A DNA stretch of 48,187 nucleotides. It comes from Kocuria coralli (lineage in GTDB: Bacteria > Actinomycetota > Actinomycetes > Actinomycetales > Micrococcaceae). The stretch spans positions 1 through 48,187 of the forward strand of contig NZ_ML708628.1 of NCBI RefSeq assembly GCF_008831305.1, given 5' to 3'. Each line of letters opens with the position of its first letter. Positions within the stretch are counted from its first letter, which is position 1. The notes under the pieces are model-generated. The model was not told the DNA's origin and did no database searches. It was given only the letters and a program-made list of their open reading frames with translations. Shown piece after piece: positions 26,657 to 34,945 of the stretch. Position numbers and translations under genes: made by a program.

Positions 26657-27826
26657 TCAGCAGCCTCGGGCGGCGATGTCCCACACGTCGATCAGCGTCT
26701 CCCCGCTGACCGCATAGACGATGTCGAAGAGGTTGATCGAGGGGTCGAGGTGCGGCACGACGCACTCCAGGCGCGCGCCGGGCTGCGGAGGCGAGGGGTC
26801 GGTGAAGTCCAGCCGGCCGTGCTCGTCGCCGGTGGGGGTGTAGGACGCGCTCTCCAACGTGATGCCGGGCGGGACACGCGTCAGACGGGGCGGGTGGCCG
26901 TACTTGCTGGCGAACCGTTTGTCTCCGGCATCCGCGGTGGCGTGGGTCGGCCAGTTGCCGCTCAGCACGCTGGACTGCACCGTCACCGCCGCGGAGAACG
27001 GCCAGCCGGCCCTCCCCGGCGAGTACGGCAAGGCCAGGTACTCCACGTCCATCAGCGCGTAACTACCGCACTGCATCTCGGTCAGGACGGGCTCCTCGAG
27101 TTCGAGTGCGAGCGATCCGGTGCTTCCGCCGCTGATGATCGGCGACGACGGCAGCGCCTCGCTCAGGGCCTCCCGGTAGCGGGCGAGATCGCTGCGGAAC
27201 TGCGCATGCCCTTCCGCCCTCCGCTGGGGATCGTGCAGGTGGGAGAGATGGCCGGCATAGAACTGCAGGCCCTTGAGCGCTAGCGCGGAGGATCTTCGAA
27301 CGGCTTCCGCGAGCTCCCGGGCCGCGGGGATGGAGGCGCACCCGGCCCGGTGCCGTCCCGCGTCGATGTCGATGAGCACGCCGGCGGTGCACGCCCGTGC
27401 CTCCAGGGCTGCGTTCAGACGTTGTGCAACGGGAACGCTGTCGACGACGAAGGTCACGTCCTGGGCGTGCGCACGCAGGTCAGCGCCCCGGGCGATATTC
27501 GTTTCGGATGCCAGGACGGAGGTGAGCAGCACCGAGGTGCCGAGCGGCGCCAGCTTCTCCGCTTCGCCGACCGTGGCCGCGCTGAACCCGGCGGCGCCGT
27601 GCTCGAGTTGCAGACGGCAGATCTCCAGGCACTTGTGGGCCTTGAAATGCGGCCGCAGCGTCAAGGAGGACCCCGCCAGCAGCCGGTCCATGGCGGAGAG
27701 GTTGGATTCCATGACATCCAGGTCGAGAACCAGAGCCGGAGTGGGCAGGTTCTCGCGCGAGCCCGGAAGGCCCACCAGTGCCGCGATGTCCGGGGCCACC
27801 TGCGCGGTGATCGGCTCTCGAGTCAA
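26657..27826 (-). CDS. D-threonine aldolase/D-serine dehydratase-like PLP enzyme
   Basis: 389 residues with a TTG start preceded by GAGAGGTGA. It is a fold-III (alanine-racemase-like) PLP enzyme: the Schiff-base lysine is Lys 62 in RPHFKAHK, and the C-terminal domain ends with His 359 and Asp 361 in [12 protein letters not shown], the metal-ligand pair of D-threonine aldolases (dsdA-like dehydratases use His and Cys). It should split D-beta-hydroxy amino acids into glycine and an aldehyde; the exact substrate is open. It lies 63 bases downstream of a TetR gene on the same strand and is probably co-transcribed under its control. Confidence 0.85.
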   Translation of the reverse strand: MTREPITAQVAPDIAALVGLPGSRENLPTPALVLDLDVMESNLSAMDRLLAGSSLTLRPHFKAHKCLEICRLQLEHGAAGFSAATVGEAEKLAPLGTSVLLTSVLASETNIARGADLRAHAQDVTFVVDSVPVAQRLNAALEARACTAGVLIDIDAGRHRAGCASIPAARELAEAVRRSSALALKGLQFYAGHLSHLHDPQRRAEGHAQFRSDLARYREALSEALPSSPIISGGSTGSLALELEEPVLTEMQCGSYALMDVEYLALPYSPGRAGWPFSAAVTVQSSVLSGNWPTHATADAGDKRFASKYGHPPRLTRVPPGITLESASYTPTGDEHGRLDFTDPSPPQPGARLECVVPHLDPSINLFDIVYAVSGETLIDVWDIAARGC

Positions 27827-27889
27827 AGGTCACCTCTCTCCGGAGTCAAACGTTCGTCCTATGTCGGTCCCCCGCGTTTCACACGCACA

Positions 27890-28474
27890 TCACACGACGG
27901 CGGCGACGACTTTCGCCAGCGCCGTCCTTCCCTCCGAGGAGGTGATCCTGCCGAGCACGATCGCCCGGGCGATGCCGTCGGCGGCCCCGAGGATGGCCTG
28001 CATGGAACCCTCGGGCAGGTGCCCTGAATCGGTGAAGGGTTCCAGCGCCCGGCAGCATCGGGCGCTGAAGGCCGCGTCCGCCTCTTCACGGAGGTCTTCG
28101 AGCTCGGCGGAGCCCGACAGCGCGCCCGCGATGCCGGGCAGTTCGGTGCTCTCCGCGTCGATGCAATCGATGTAGGCGTCGGAGATGATCCGCGCCACCG
28201 TGGCACGGTCGGCTTCCGCCGTGCTGAGCGTCCTGTCCAGGGCCACGTGGGTTCGAGCTTTGAACTCACCGTAGAGCTCGGCCAGCACCGCCGGCCGGGT
28301 GCCGAAGTGCTGATAGACGAGCGGCTTGGTCACCCCGGCGTGCTCCGCCAGCCGCGCGAGCGTGAGCGCGTCGCTGCCCTTCTGGCGGATGAGCTCCCGC
28401 GCGACCTCCAGCAATTGGGTGTGCCGCTCGGCGTACGTCATCCGCGTCCGGGTCTCGGCGGTGGTCTCGCCCAT
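27890..28474 (-). CDS. TetR family transcriptional regulator
   Basis: 194 residues. The N-terminal HTH is ALTLARLAEHAGVTKPLVYQHFGTRPAVLAELY, classic TetR, followed by an all-helical ligand domain. GAAGGA lies six bases before ATG 28474. The AT-rich repeats directly upstream (28497-28529) are likely its own operator, so it should repress itself and the D-threonine aldolase-like gene behind it. The ligand is unknown. Confidence 0.93.
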   Translation of the reverse strand: MGETTAETRTRMTYAERHTQLLEVARELIRQKGSDALTLARLAEHAGVTKPLVYQHFGTRPAVLAELYGEFKARTHVALDRTLSTAEADRATVARIISDAYIDCIDAESTELPGIAGALSGSAELEDLREEADAAFSARCCRALEPFTDSGHLPEGSMQAILGAADGIARAIVLGRITSSEGRTALAKVVAAVV

Positions 28475-28496
28475 GGTGAGTCCTTCGGGTATATGT

Positions 28497-28529
28497 TAAC
28501 TTACTATTAGTAACTTACACTTGGTAAGT
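28497..28529 (-). promoter_or_regulatory. Multi-site TetR operator
   Basis: TAACTTAC occurs as a direct repeat at 28497-28504 and 28511-28518. TTACTA-T-TAGTAA at 28501-28513 is a perfect palindrome, and ACTTAC-N5-GTAAGT at 28513-28529 is a second inverted repeat. This AT-rich block, in otherwise GC-rich DNA, lies 23-55 bases before the tetR ATG, over its promoter. Confidence 0.7.
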
Positions 28530-28624
28530 CGTCGGCTTCATTCACTGTACCCGGAGGGAAGACTCCATGCATACGCCGGGTATCCACGTCGGACCGGCAG
28601 AGCGCGAGGCACTCTCCCATCAGC

Positions 28625-29107
28625 TCAAGCCCTGCGGAAGACCACCCGGACCGGTTCGCTGTAGCCCACGTCCGCCGCGCCGCCGTTGCTGAAGGCATCC
28701 ACGAGGAACAGGATGACCCACAAAGGCAGCAGTCCCGCCCCGATGTATCGCCATGCACCCCGCCAAACGCCCACTCGCCGTCCCGTCCAGGCGCGTAGGG
28801 ACACCACGCCCGCCATCGCCTGGCCGGGGGAGGCCATGCACCCGTAGAGCACCCCGAAGAACACCAAGGAAGCCAGGTACCCCAGGACGGTCAGGACGAT
28901 GACGACTCCCGGGTCGTCGATACTTATGAGCCCCACCGCCGTCCACACCATCGTGACGATCGCGACCAGTCCCCCGTCGATCAGGCGCGCCGCCCACCGA
29001 TACCCGCTCGGAGCCATGGAGTGCGGGCGGCCATGACGGGACACCACGTCCTGCTCCGGAGCGGCGTGTCGCGAGGGCGTCGAGGTCTGGTGCATGCCGG
29101 GGGTCAC
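28625..29107 (-). CDS. RDD family membrane protein
   Basis: 160 residues. The RDD signature is visible in YRWAARLIDGGLVAIV (residues 41-56), followed by three hydrophobic segments (LVAIVTMVWTAVGLI, VVIVLTVLGYLASLVFFGVLYG, IGAGLLPLWVILFLVDAF) and the conserved GQAMAGVVSLRAWTGR loop. RDD proteins are small membrane proteins, some linked to Na/H antiport, but most have no assigned role. The start is uncertain: GTG 29107 or ATG 29095, neither with a Shine-Dalgarno sequence. Confidence 0.85.
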   Translation of the reverse strand: MTPGMHQTSTPSRHAAPEQDVVSRHGRPHSMAPSGYRWAARLIDGGLVAIVTMVWTAVGLISIDDPGVVIVLTVLGYLASLVFFGVLYGCMASPGQAMAGVVSLRAWTGRRVGVWRGAWRYIGAGLLPLWVILFLVDAFSNGGAADVGYSEPVRVVFRRA

Positions 29108-29157
29108 AGATGCAGCATACGGATAACTACGGATAACTCAGGGCGATGACGGAAGGA

Positions 29158-30234
29158 CTACGCCCCCCGGCTCCCCGGGTGACGGAGCAGGCGCGGGCGG
29201 GCCGAGGGCCTCGACTCGTCCGGTGCGAGCGCGCCGAGAAAACCCAGCAGGGCCTGCACCCAGACGAAGACCAGCCCGATCACCACCGCCTCGAAGCCGG
29301 TGAGCGAATAGATGTCGAAGACCAGCCACAGCAGCGCCGCGACCACCAGGCCGACGGCGAGTCCCGCCGTCGTCGCCCGGAAGGCGGGGATCGGGCCGGG
29401 CAGCGTCGTCGTGGTCACGGCGGCCGCCACGACGACGAGTAGGAGCGCCGCCGACGCGACGATGTCGTGGGTGAGATGGGCGCGGTGCAGGGGGAACACC
29501 CCGACCAGCGCCAGCATGAGCCCGGCCGCGGCGAAAAGCCCGACGATCCAGGCAATGCGGCGGAGGGCCTGGTCGCCGAGGAGACGGTGCAGGTCACGGC
29601 CGACGTAGGACCCCAGGGTGGCCAGCAGCAGCCCCCCGACCATGAGCGTGCCGTTGAAGGCCCAGGCGTTCGCGTCGTCTATGCCCAGCTGCGAGAAGTT
29701 GAGCTCCCACCACCGGGGGTCGGCGGCGGTGAGCATCGCGAACAGCGTGCCGGTCACGATGAAGGCGAACAGCAGCCCGGCGAGATCGCGGGTGCGCAGC
29801 CGGATCCCCGAGGCGAACGCGAAGGAACCGCCCGCGGCCGAGGCCGCACCGGTGAGCAGTCCTCCGCCGAGAGGCGCGATCTGGAGGCCGCTGAGCCCGA
29901 CCGCCAGGATCTCGCCCGCGCACAGGACGGCGAGCCCGCTGACTCCTGCCACCGCAGCGCCGACGGCGACTCCCGAGACGTGCGAAACCGTCGCCTGCCA
30001 CAGCGGCATGCCCTCCGTCTCGCCGTGCCGGTATCGCAAGGCGCTGACCGTGAACGCCGCCGCCGATACGCTTGCCGTCACGATCGCGGCGGGCACGCCG
30101 ATCGAGCCCTCACCCGCCAGCGGTCGCGCCACGCCCCACAGCACCGCGGTGCCGGCAATGGCCCCGAGCAGGAAACAGGTCCACCCGGCCCAGACCAGCC
30201 GGGCCTGGCGCGCGACCGGATCGTCCTCTCTCAT
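29158..30234 (-). CDS. Polytopic membrane protein, DUF998-like
   Basis: 358 residues from ATG 30234, with about ten hydrophobic segments. The central PRWWELNFSQLGIDDANAWAFNGTLMVGGLL resembles the NFSQLG block of DUF998-type membrane proteins, which have no settled function. No catalytic or transport motif is visible elsewhere. The last ~20 residues are Pro/Arg/Ser-rich and cytoplasmic-looking. The open frame extends to 30507 but would overlap the divergent PatB gene, so the ATG next to the hydrophobic region is preferred. Confidence 0.7.
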   Translation of the reverse strand: MREDDPVARQARLVWAGWTCFLLGAIAGTAVLWGVARPLAGEGSIGVPAAIVTASVSAAAFTVSALRYRHGETEGMPLWQATVSHVSGVAVGAAVAGVSGLAVLCAGEILAVGLSGLQIAPLGGGLLTGAASAAGGSFAFASGIRLRTRDLAGLLFAFIVTGTLFAMLTAADPRWWELNFSQLGIDDANAWAFNGTLMVGGLLLATLGSYVGRDLHRLLGDQALRRIAWIVGLFAAAGLMLALVGVFPLHRAHLTHDIVASAALLLVVVAAAVTTTTLPGPIPAFRATTAGLAVGLVVAALLWLVFDIYSLTGFEAVVIGLVFVWVQALLGFLGALAPDESRPSARPRLLRHPGSRGA

Positions 30235-30318
30235 GCTCCCATCGAACCATGTCCGGCCCGCCTCCGGGTGACCTCGGACACACCGGGTCCCGCTACCGGC
30301 CGGTCCTAAGCTGGGACC

Positions 30319-31563
30319 ATGACCTCCGATCTCCCCAGCCCCGGCGTCGCCGGACCCGACCTCCCCAACCCCCTCGAGGCTCTGTCCCTGGACCAGCTGC
30401 GCACCAGGACCAGCGAGAAATGGCGGCGGTATTCCGACGACATCCTGCCCCTGTGGGTGGCCGAGATGGACGTGGTGCCCGCCAGGCCGGTGATCGACGT
30501 CGTCCACCGCGCCATGACGACCGGCGACACCGGCTATCCGTCCGGTGATGTCTACGCACAGGCGCTCCAGGAGTTCGCCAGCCGGCGCTGGGACTGGGAC
30601 GGCTTCGAGACCGACCGCACGGTCACCGTTCCCGATGTGATGAACGGGATCGTGGCGGCGCTGAACGTGATCGCGGACCCCACCGACGCGGTGATCGTGT
30701 GCTCACCGGTGTATCCGCCGTTCTACGCCTATGTCCGGCGCACCGGGCGCAGGGTGCTCGAAGCCCCGCTCGGGCCCGACGGGCGCATGGATCCCGAGGC
30801 CATCCGCGCGGCCTTCGCCGAGGCCAGGACGACTTCAGCGAATCCCGTCCTGCTCCTGGCCAACCCGCACAACCCCACGGGTGTGGCCCATCGCCCGGAC
30901 GAGCTCGCCGCGGTGGCCGGACTCGCCCGGGAGTACGGCGGCCGCGTGATCTCGGACGAGATCCACGCGCCCCTGGTCCTCGACGGCTCGCGCTTCACTC
31001 CCTTCCTGAGCGTGCCCGGTGCCGAGAACGGGTTCTCCGTGTTCTCGGCCTCGAAGGCCTGGAACCTGCCGGGGCTCAAGGCCGCCGTTCTCGCCGCGGG
31101 GCCGGAGGCCGCCGCCGAGATCCGCCGGGTGCCGGCCACGGTGACCGCCGGTGCGAGCCATCTGGGGATCCTGGCCCACACCACGGCACTCCGGGAGGGA
31201 GGCGACTGGCTGGAGGCCCTCCTGAAGGGCCTCGGCGCCAATCGCGACCTGGTCTTCAGCCTGGTGCAGCAGCATCTGCCCGGGGTGAAGGTACGCCGGC
31301 CCGAGGCCACCTACCTCGCCTGGCTGGACTGCACCGGCCTGGAACTGCCGGACGCCCCCGCGGACAGCCCCGCCCGCCGTGAGGGCCTGAGCGGTCCGTC
31401 GGCCTTCTTCTTCGACCGGGCGGGCGTGGCCTTGAACGACGGCGCGGCCTTCGGCACCGGCGGCCGGGGATGCGCCCGGCTCAACTTCGGCACCTCGGCA
31501 GCGATCCTCCACGAGGCGATCGACCGGATGGGTCGTGCGCTGGAGTCCTGCTGCCGGGGCTGA
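30319..31563 (+). CDS. MalY/PatB family PLP-dependent C-S lyase
   Basis: 414 residues of fold type I. PLP Lys 246 lies in VFSASKAWNLPGLKAA, with NPHNPTG at 182-188, Asp 213 (ISDEIHAPL) and the early family block EKWRRYSDDILPLWVAEMD. MalY/PatB proteins cleave cystathionine or cysteine S-conjugates, and some also act as regulators. It could be metC-like in methionine synthesis. It stands alone on the plus strand, 75 bases before an SDR gene on the same strand, with the 13-base tandem repeats between them. Confidence 0.9.
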   Translation: MTSDLPSPGVAGPDLPNPLEALSLDQLRTRTSEKWRRYSDDILPLWVAEMDVVPARPVIDVVHRAMTTGDTGYPSGDVYAQALQEFASRRWDWDGFETDRTVTVPDVMNGIVAALNVIADPTDAVIVCSPVYPPFYAYVRRTGRRVLEAPLGPDGRMDPEAIRAAFAEARTTSANPVLLLANPHNPTGVAHRPDELAAVAGLAREYGGRVISDEIHAPLVLDGSRFTPFLSVPGAENGFSVFSASKAWNLPGLKAAVLAAGPEAAAEIRRVPATVTAGASHLGILAHTTALREGGDWLEALLKGLGANRDLVFSLVQQHLPGVKVRRPEATYLAWLDCTGLELPDAPADSPARREGLSGPSAFFFDRAGVALNDGAAFGTGGRGCARLNFGTSAAILHEAIDRMGRALESCCRG

Positions 31564-31579
31564 AGTCGGTGGAGCAGTC

Positions 31580-31618
31580 GCACGATGAAGATGCACGATG
31601 AAGACGCACGATGAAGAC
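31580..31618 (+). repeat. 13-bp tandem repeat, three copies
   Basis: GCACGATGAAGAT (31580-31592) is followed by two copies of GCACGATGAAGAC (31593-31605, 31606-31618), then a decayed GAAGATGAAGGAG that includes the SDR ribosome binding site. It lies in the leader of the SDR gene, and each unit contains an ATGAAGA. Confidence 0.85.
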
Positions 31619-31638
31619 GAAGATGAAGGAGACCATGG

Positions 31639-32400
31639 ATGACTCATGACCTGTCGGATCGCACCGTGCTGGTGACCGGATCCGCCCGCGGTCTGGGCTG
31701 GACCTATGCCCGGGCCTTCCTGGACGCCGGCGCCCGGGTGATCCTTCACGCCTCGAGCGAGGGCTCCCTGGAGCAGGCCCGGGAGAAGGCGGCGGCCTTT
31801 CCCACTGAACAGTGGCGCACCTGCAGCTTCGACGTCTCCGACGCCGAGCAGGTCGAGGCGGGCGTCGCGGAGTTGAACGCGGCGGGGTGGGCGCCGTCCG
31901 TCCTGGTCAACAACGCCGGCATCCAGCGCCGCGGCAACCTGCTGGACCTGGATGCCACGGTCTGGGACAAAGTGATCGGGGTGAACCTCTCGGGCGCCTT
32001 CTACGTGGGTGCAGCCGTCGGGCGGCTGATGCGCGAGGCGGGCCACGGCAAGATCGTGAACATCGGATCGGTGACCACCGAGCGTGCCCGCAAAGGGGTG
32101 GGCCCCTACACGGCCGCCAAGTGCGGCGTCCACGGGCTGACCCAGGCCATGGCCGTCGACTTCGCCGAATGGAACATCCAGGTCAACACGCTTTCCCCTG
32201 GATACTTCCGCACGGAGATGAACACCGCCCTCGTCGACGATCCCCAGTTCGACCGGTGGCTGCGCGACAGGACGCCGGCTGACCGGTGGGGTGAACCGGA
32301 GGAGCTCGTCGGGGCCATGCTGTTCCTGTGCTCCGGTGGCGCTGACTTCGTGACCGGCCAGAACCTCGTCGTCGACGGCGGGATCGTCTCCTCGCTCTGA
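31639..32400 (+). CDS. SDR oxidoreductase, gluconate 5-dehydrogenase-like
   Basis: 253 residues. TGSARGLG (13-20) is the dinucleotide-binding loop, NNAG lies at 91-94, and the catalytic set is Ser 144, Tyr 157 and Lys 161 (YTAAK). The overall sequence, including NAGIQRRGNL and the C-terminal FVTGQNLVVDGGI, is closest to gluconate 5-dehydrogenases, which interconvert gluconate and 5-ketogluconate. GAAGGAG sits seven bases before ATG 31639; an overlapping ATG at 31635 opens only a four-codon frame. It converges on the sorbitol PTS locus, separated by a strong terminator. Confidence 0.9.
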   Translation: MTHDLSDRTVLVTGSARGLGWTYARAFLDAGARVILHASSEGSLEQAREKAAAFPTEQWRTCSFDVSDAEQVEAGVAELNAAGWAPSVLVNNAGIQRRGNLLDLDATVWDKVIGVNLSGAFYVGAAVGRLMREAGHGKIVNIGSVTTERARKGVGPYTAAKCGVHGLTQAMAVDFAEWNIQVNTLSPGYFRTEMNTALVDDPQFDRWLRDRTPADRWGEPEELVGAMLFLCSGGADFVTGQNLVVDGGIVSSL

Positions 32401-32412
32401 GGACCAGTGAGC

Positions 32413-32445
32413 GAAGGAGCCCGCCCCAGTGGGGCGGGCTCCTTC
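32413..32445. terminator. Bidirectional terminator between SDR and srl locus
   Basis: GAAGGAGCCCGCCCC and GGGGCGGGCTCCTTC form a perfect 15-bp stem with a 3-base loop, midway between convergent genes. The flanking A-rich and T-rich ends of the stem provide a short U-tract in both directions. Confidence 0.9.
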
Positions 32446-32475
32446 GTCATCGGCCGCTGTCGGCACCCGATGCGA

Positions 32476-32847
32476 TCAGTCGCGGATCGTGATCTTCGAG
32501 CCGACCTCCATCTGGGGCAGCGCCGCGCCGTCGGGTGCGGAGAGGTAGATCGTGCCGCCGAGCTTGGCCCGGGTCGACCCATCGAAGTTGAGGGTGACGT
32601 GGCCCAGATCGGTGAGGTTCTTCTGGGCGACGTCGCCCACCGCGGTCACGGGGAACTCGGTGCCGTCGATTTCGAGCGTCTGCCCGGCCTCGAGCGATCC
32701 TTCGTACGGGGTCTGGTCGATGATGTAGCAGAATTCCCGCAGCTCCGGGGGTGCTTCGGAGCCGAAGAGGACGATCATGCCCTGCGAGGCGAAGCTGGCC
32801 GCTTCGGGGCCGATCTCCCGGACCTGGGTGCTGTAGTGGGTGCTCAC
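32476..32847 (-). CDS. srlB: PTS glucitol/sorbitol-specific IIA component
   Basis: 123 residues from GTG 32847, the usual family size; a longer frame to 32892 would overlap the IIBC gene. The DLGHVTLNFDGS segment is the family's conserved histidine region, and TRAKLGGTIYLS follows it. It receives phosphate from HPr and passes it to the IIB domain of the next gene upstream. It is the last gene of the locus, 19 bases after srlE, ending before the bidirectional terminator. Confidence 0.93.
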   Translation of the reverse strand: MSTHYSTQVREIGPEAASFASQGMIVLFGSEAPPELREFCYIIDQTPYEGSLEAGQTLEIDGTEFPVTAVGDVAQKNLTDLGHVTLNFDGSTRAKLGGTIYLSAPDGAALPQMEVGSKITIRD

Positions 32848-32866
32848 GGTGTGCGCCTTTCGGATA

Positions 32867-33931
32867 TCAGTTGTCGGTCGAGTAGAGGCCAACGCTGGCG
32901 AGCCAGGCGATGGCGACGCGCGGTGCGCCGTTGAGGAACCGGGAGTACAGGATGGCCGGCACGCCGACCTCCACCGTCTCCGGTTCGGCTTCGGCCAGGC
33001 CCAGGCCCACGGGGATGAAGTCGCAGGCGTTCTGGGTGTTGATGGCGAAGAGCGCGGGCAGGGCCAGGTGCGGTGGCACGTTGCCCCGTGCGATCTCGTT
33101 GCCGATCAGCGTTCCGATGATGCCGCCGATCACGCCACCGGGACCCAGCAGCGGGGACAGGAACGGCAGCGAGCAGATGAACCCCAGCACGATCAGGCCG
33201 ATGCCGTTGCCCGCCAGGGGCTCCAGCAGATGGGAGAAGAAGGTGCCGAATCCCGAGGCGTTGATGATGCCGATGAGCATCGCCACGAAGCCCATGAACG
33301 GGATCACGGAGTTCAGCATCGTCTGCACGGCATCGCGGCTGGCCTGGAAGAAGATCGACACGACTCGGCCGGCTCCGAGGCCGATCCGCTCCAGAATCGA
33401 CTTCTTCTTCTTGGCGGCGATGGTCTCGGAGATCTTCTTGTTCGTGGCGTAGGTGCCCGTGGACTCCGCCCCGGCGTCATCGCCGGACCCTGCAGCGCCC
33501 TCCGCGGTGGCCTCGGCCGCAGCAGCGGAGGCTCCCACGGTGGCGGCCTCGGCCTCATCGGCCAGCGAGACCTGCGCCCCGGAGACCGCGGAGACGTAGA
33601 GGTCCTCCGTGATGTACTGCGCCAGGGGGCCGGCCTTGCCCGTCTGCATGACGTTGACGGTGTGGATGCCTTTCTTCGGGTACAGCCCGCAGCGCAGCGT
33701 TCCGCCGCAGTCGATGACGGCCAGGAAGGTCTCGTCGTCGGGGACCGAGGTCTTGAAGCCGTTGACCGGCTCCGCCCCGGACAGCTCGGCGATCCGGTCG
33801 ACCACCTCGGGCCGGGCGCCGCCGCCGACGATGTAGACGATCTTGTTGCGCTTCTCATCGGGCGTGACGGTGTAGGGGCCGCCGAACCCGCCGGGGCCCT
33901 TCTTGATCGTGATCGGACGATAGGTCCTCAT
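32867..33931 (-). CDS. srlE: PTS glucitol/sorbitol-specific IIBC component
   Basis: 354 residues. The N-terminal IIB domain has the phosphocysteine region [17 protein letters not shown] near 72-88. A low-complexity Ala/Glu/Gly linker (about 123-155, [26 protein letters not shown]) joins it to a membrane part with [42 protein letters not shown] and the ending [21 protein letters not shown]. It forms half of the permease with SrlA and phosphorylates sorbitol during uptake. Its ATG is one base past the srlA stop, so the two are coupled. Confidence 0.95.
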   Translation of the reverse strand: MRTYRPITIKKGPGGFGGPYTVTPDEKRNKIVYIVGGGARPEVVDRIAELSGAEPVNGFKTSVPDDETFLAVIDCGGTLRCGLYPKKGIHTVNVMQTGKAGPLAQYITEDLYVSAVSGAQVSLADEAEAATVGASAAAAEATAEGAAGSGDDAGAESTGTYATNKKISETIAAKKKKSILERIGLGAGRVVSIFFQASRDAVQTMLNSVIPFMGFVAMLIGIINASGFGTFFSHLLEPLAGNGIGLIVLGFICSLPFLSPLLGPGGVIGGIIGTLIGNEIARGNVPPHLALPALFAINTQNACDFIPVGLGLAEAEPETVEVGVPAILYSRFLNGAPRVAIAWLASVGLYSTDN

Positions 33932-33932
33932 C

Positions 33933-34487
33933 TCAGGCCACCTCGAGCTTCGGTTCGGTGCTGAGCTTGACGCCCTGCTGCTTGCTGACCCACTTCACGC
34001 AGAGGTCGGTGACCCAGCCGCCGAGGAAGTTCAGGACCAGGCCGAGCAGGAGGTAACGGATCGCCAAGGGTCCGGTGCTCAGCCCGAGACCCGTGATGCC
34101 GGTGGCGATGCCCAGCCAGACGAACAGCTCCGCGGGGTTGATGTGCGGGAAGACGCCGTTGCTCGTGTGGCAGAACTGCCCCGCCGAGGCGAAGTAGCCC
34201 GGCTTGTAGCGCTCCGGCATGAAACGGCCCAGCGAATGGACCATGGGGTTGGCCAGCATGAAGGCGCCGAGGAACGGCAGCACCATGTAGCGCAGGAGCA
34301 CGTTGCGGCTCGCACGTGCGGCCAGCCAGTTCACCCGGTCCTCGCCGATCAGCTGGATCAGCGAATTCATGGCGATCAGCAGCATCAGGACCAGGGGGAC
34401 AATGCTGCCCATCCAGTCGATGAAGGTCTCAGCTCCCGCTTGGAAAAGTCCGATGAACCATTCCGCCGCGTTGACAAAGAATTGCAT
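33933..34487 (-). CDS. srlA: PTS glucitol/sorbitol-specific IIC component
   Basis: 184 residues from ATG 34487, with AGGAGGTG five bases upstream. Four to five membrane segments are seen ([62 protein letters not shown]), with the conserved [24 protein letters not shown] block of EIIC-Gut. It is the channel half of the sorbitol transporter, completed by SrlE. It follows gutM directly, within the same operon. Confidence 0.95.
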   Translation of the reverse strand: MQFFVNAAEWFIGLFQAGAETFIDWMGSIVPLVLMLLIAMNSLIQLIGEDRVNWLAARASRNVLLRYMVLPFLGAFMLANPMVHSLGRFMPERYKPGYFASAGQFCHTSNGVFPHINPAELFVWLGIATGITGLGLSTGPLAIRYLLLGLVLNFLGGWVTDLCVKWVSKQQGVKLSTEPKLEVA

Positions 34488-34489
34488 GG

Positions 34490-34945
34490 TCACACCTCCT
34501 TTGGTGTTCTTCTTGAGGGGAACTTCTCTCCCAGCCGGGCCCAGGCGCCGGCTGGTTCCTTCGGGACGCCACCGGTCACGAAGACCAGATAGTTGTCCGA
34601 GGCGTTGACGATGGCTCGCCGAACGGATTTGGGGTAGCGCGAAAGATCCATCTTGTGGAGGTGGAGCACGTTCATGCCGACCAGCTCCGCGAGGGGGCGG
34701 AACCTGGAGAACACGGTCACCCCCGAGAGGAGCCGCGCGTCCTGGATGCACCCGCTCTCCGTGACTCCGCACATGACGATCGCTCCGGAGTTCAGCAGCC
34801 GCTTGTGCTTGCCGATCGCGATCCGGTTCTTCCTGCGCATCTCGATGTAGGTGACCGCAAGGTTCTTCTCCTGGAAGAAGGAGAGGACCATGCTGATCCC
34901 GACGACGAGTGCCAGCATGACGAGGACTGTCCAGACGTGGTCCAT
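34490..34945 (-). CDS. gutM: Glucitol operon activator GutM/SrlM
   Basis: 151 residues. A single N-terminal membrane helix (VWTVLVMLALVVGISMVLSFF, 4-24) precedes a cytoplasmic domain with GAIVMCGVTESGCIQDARLLSGVTVFSRFRPL, the GutM family core. In enteric bacteria GutM is an accessory activator of the glucitol operon, and its place between the PRD regulator and IIC matches the known order. Its ATG overlaps the regulator's stop as TAATG. Confidence 0.93.
   Translation of the reverse strand: MDHVWTVLVMLALVVGISMVLSFFQEKNLAVTYIEMRRKNRIAIGKHKRLLNSGAIVMCGVTESGCIQDARLLSGVTVFSRFRPLAELVGMNVLHLHKMDLSRYPKSVRRAIVNASDNYLVFVTGGVPKEPAGAWARLGEKFPSRRTPKEV

Noticed and set aside
26583-26765. N-terminal extension of the AdaA-AlkA frame
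   Set aside because: The added ~60 residues are Arg-rich and unlike any domain, and the ATG at 26582 gives the exact family N-terminus.
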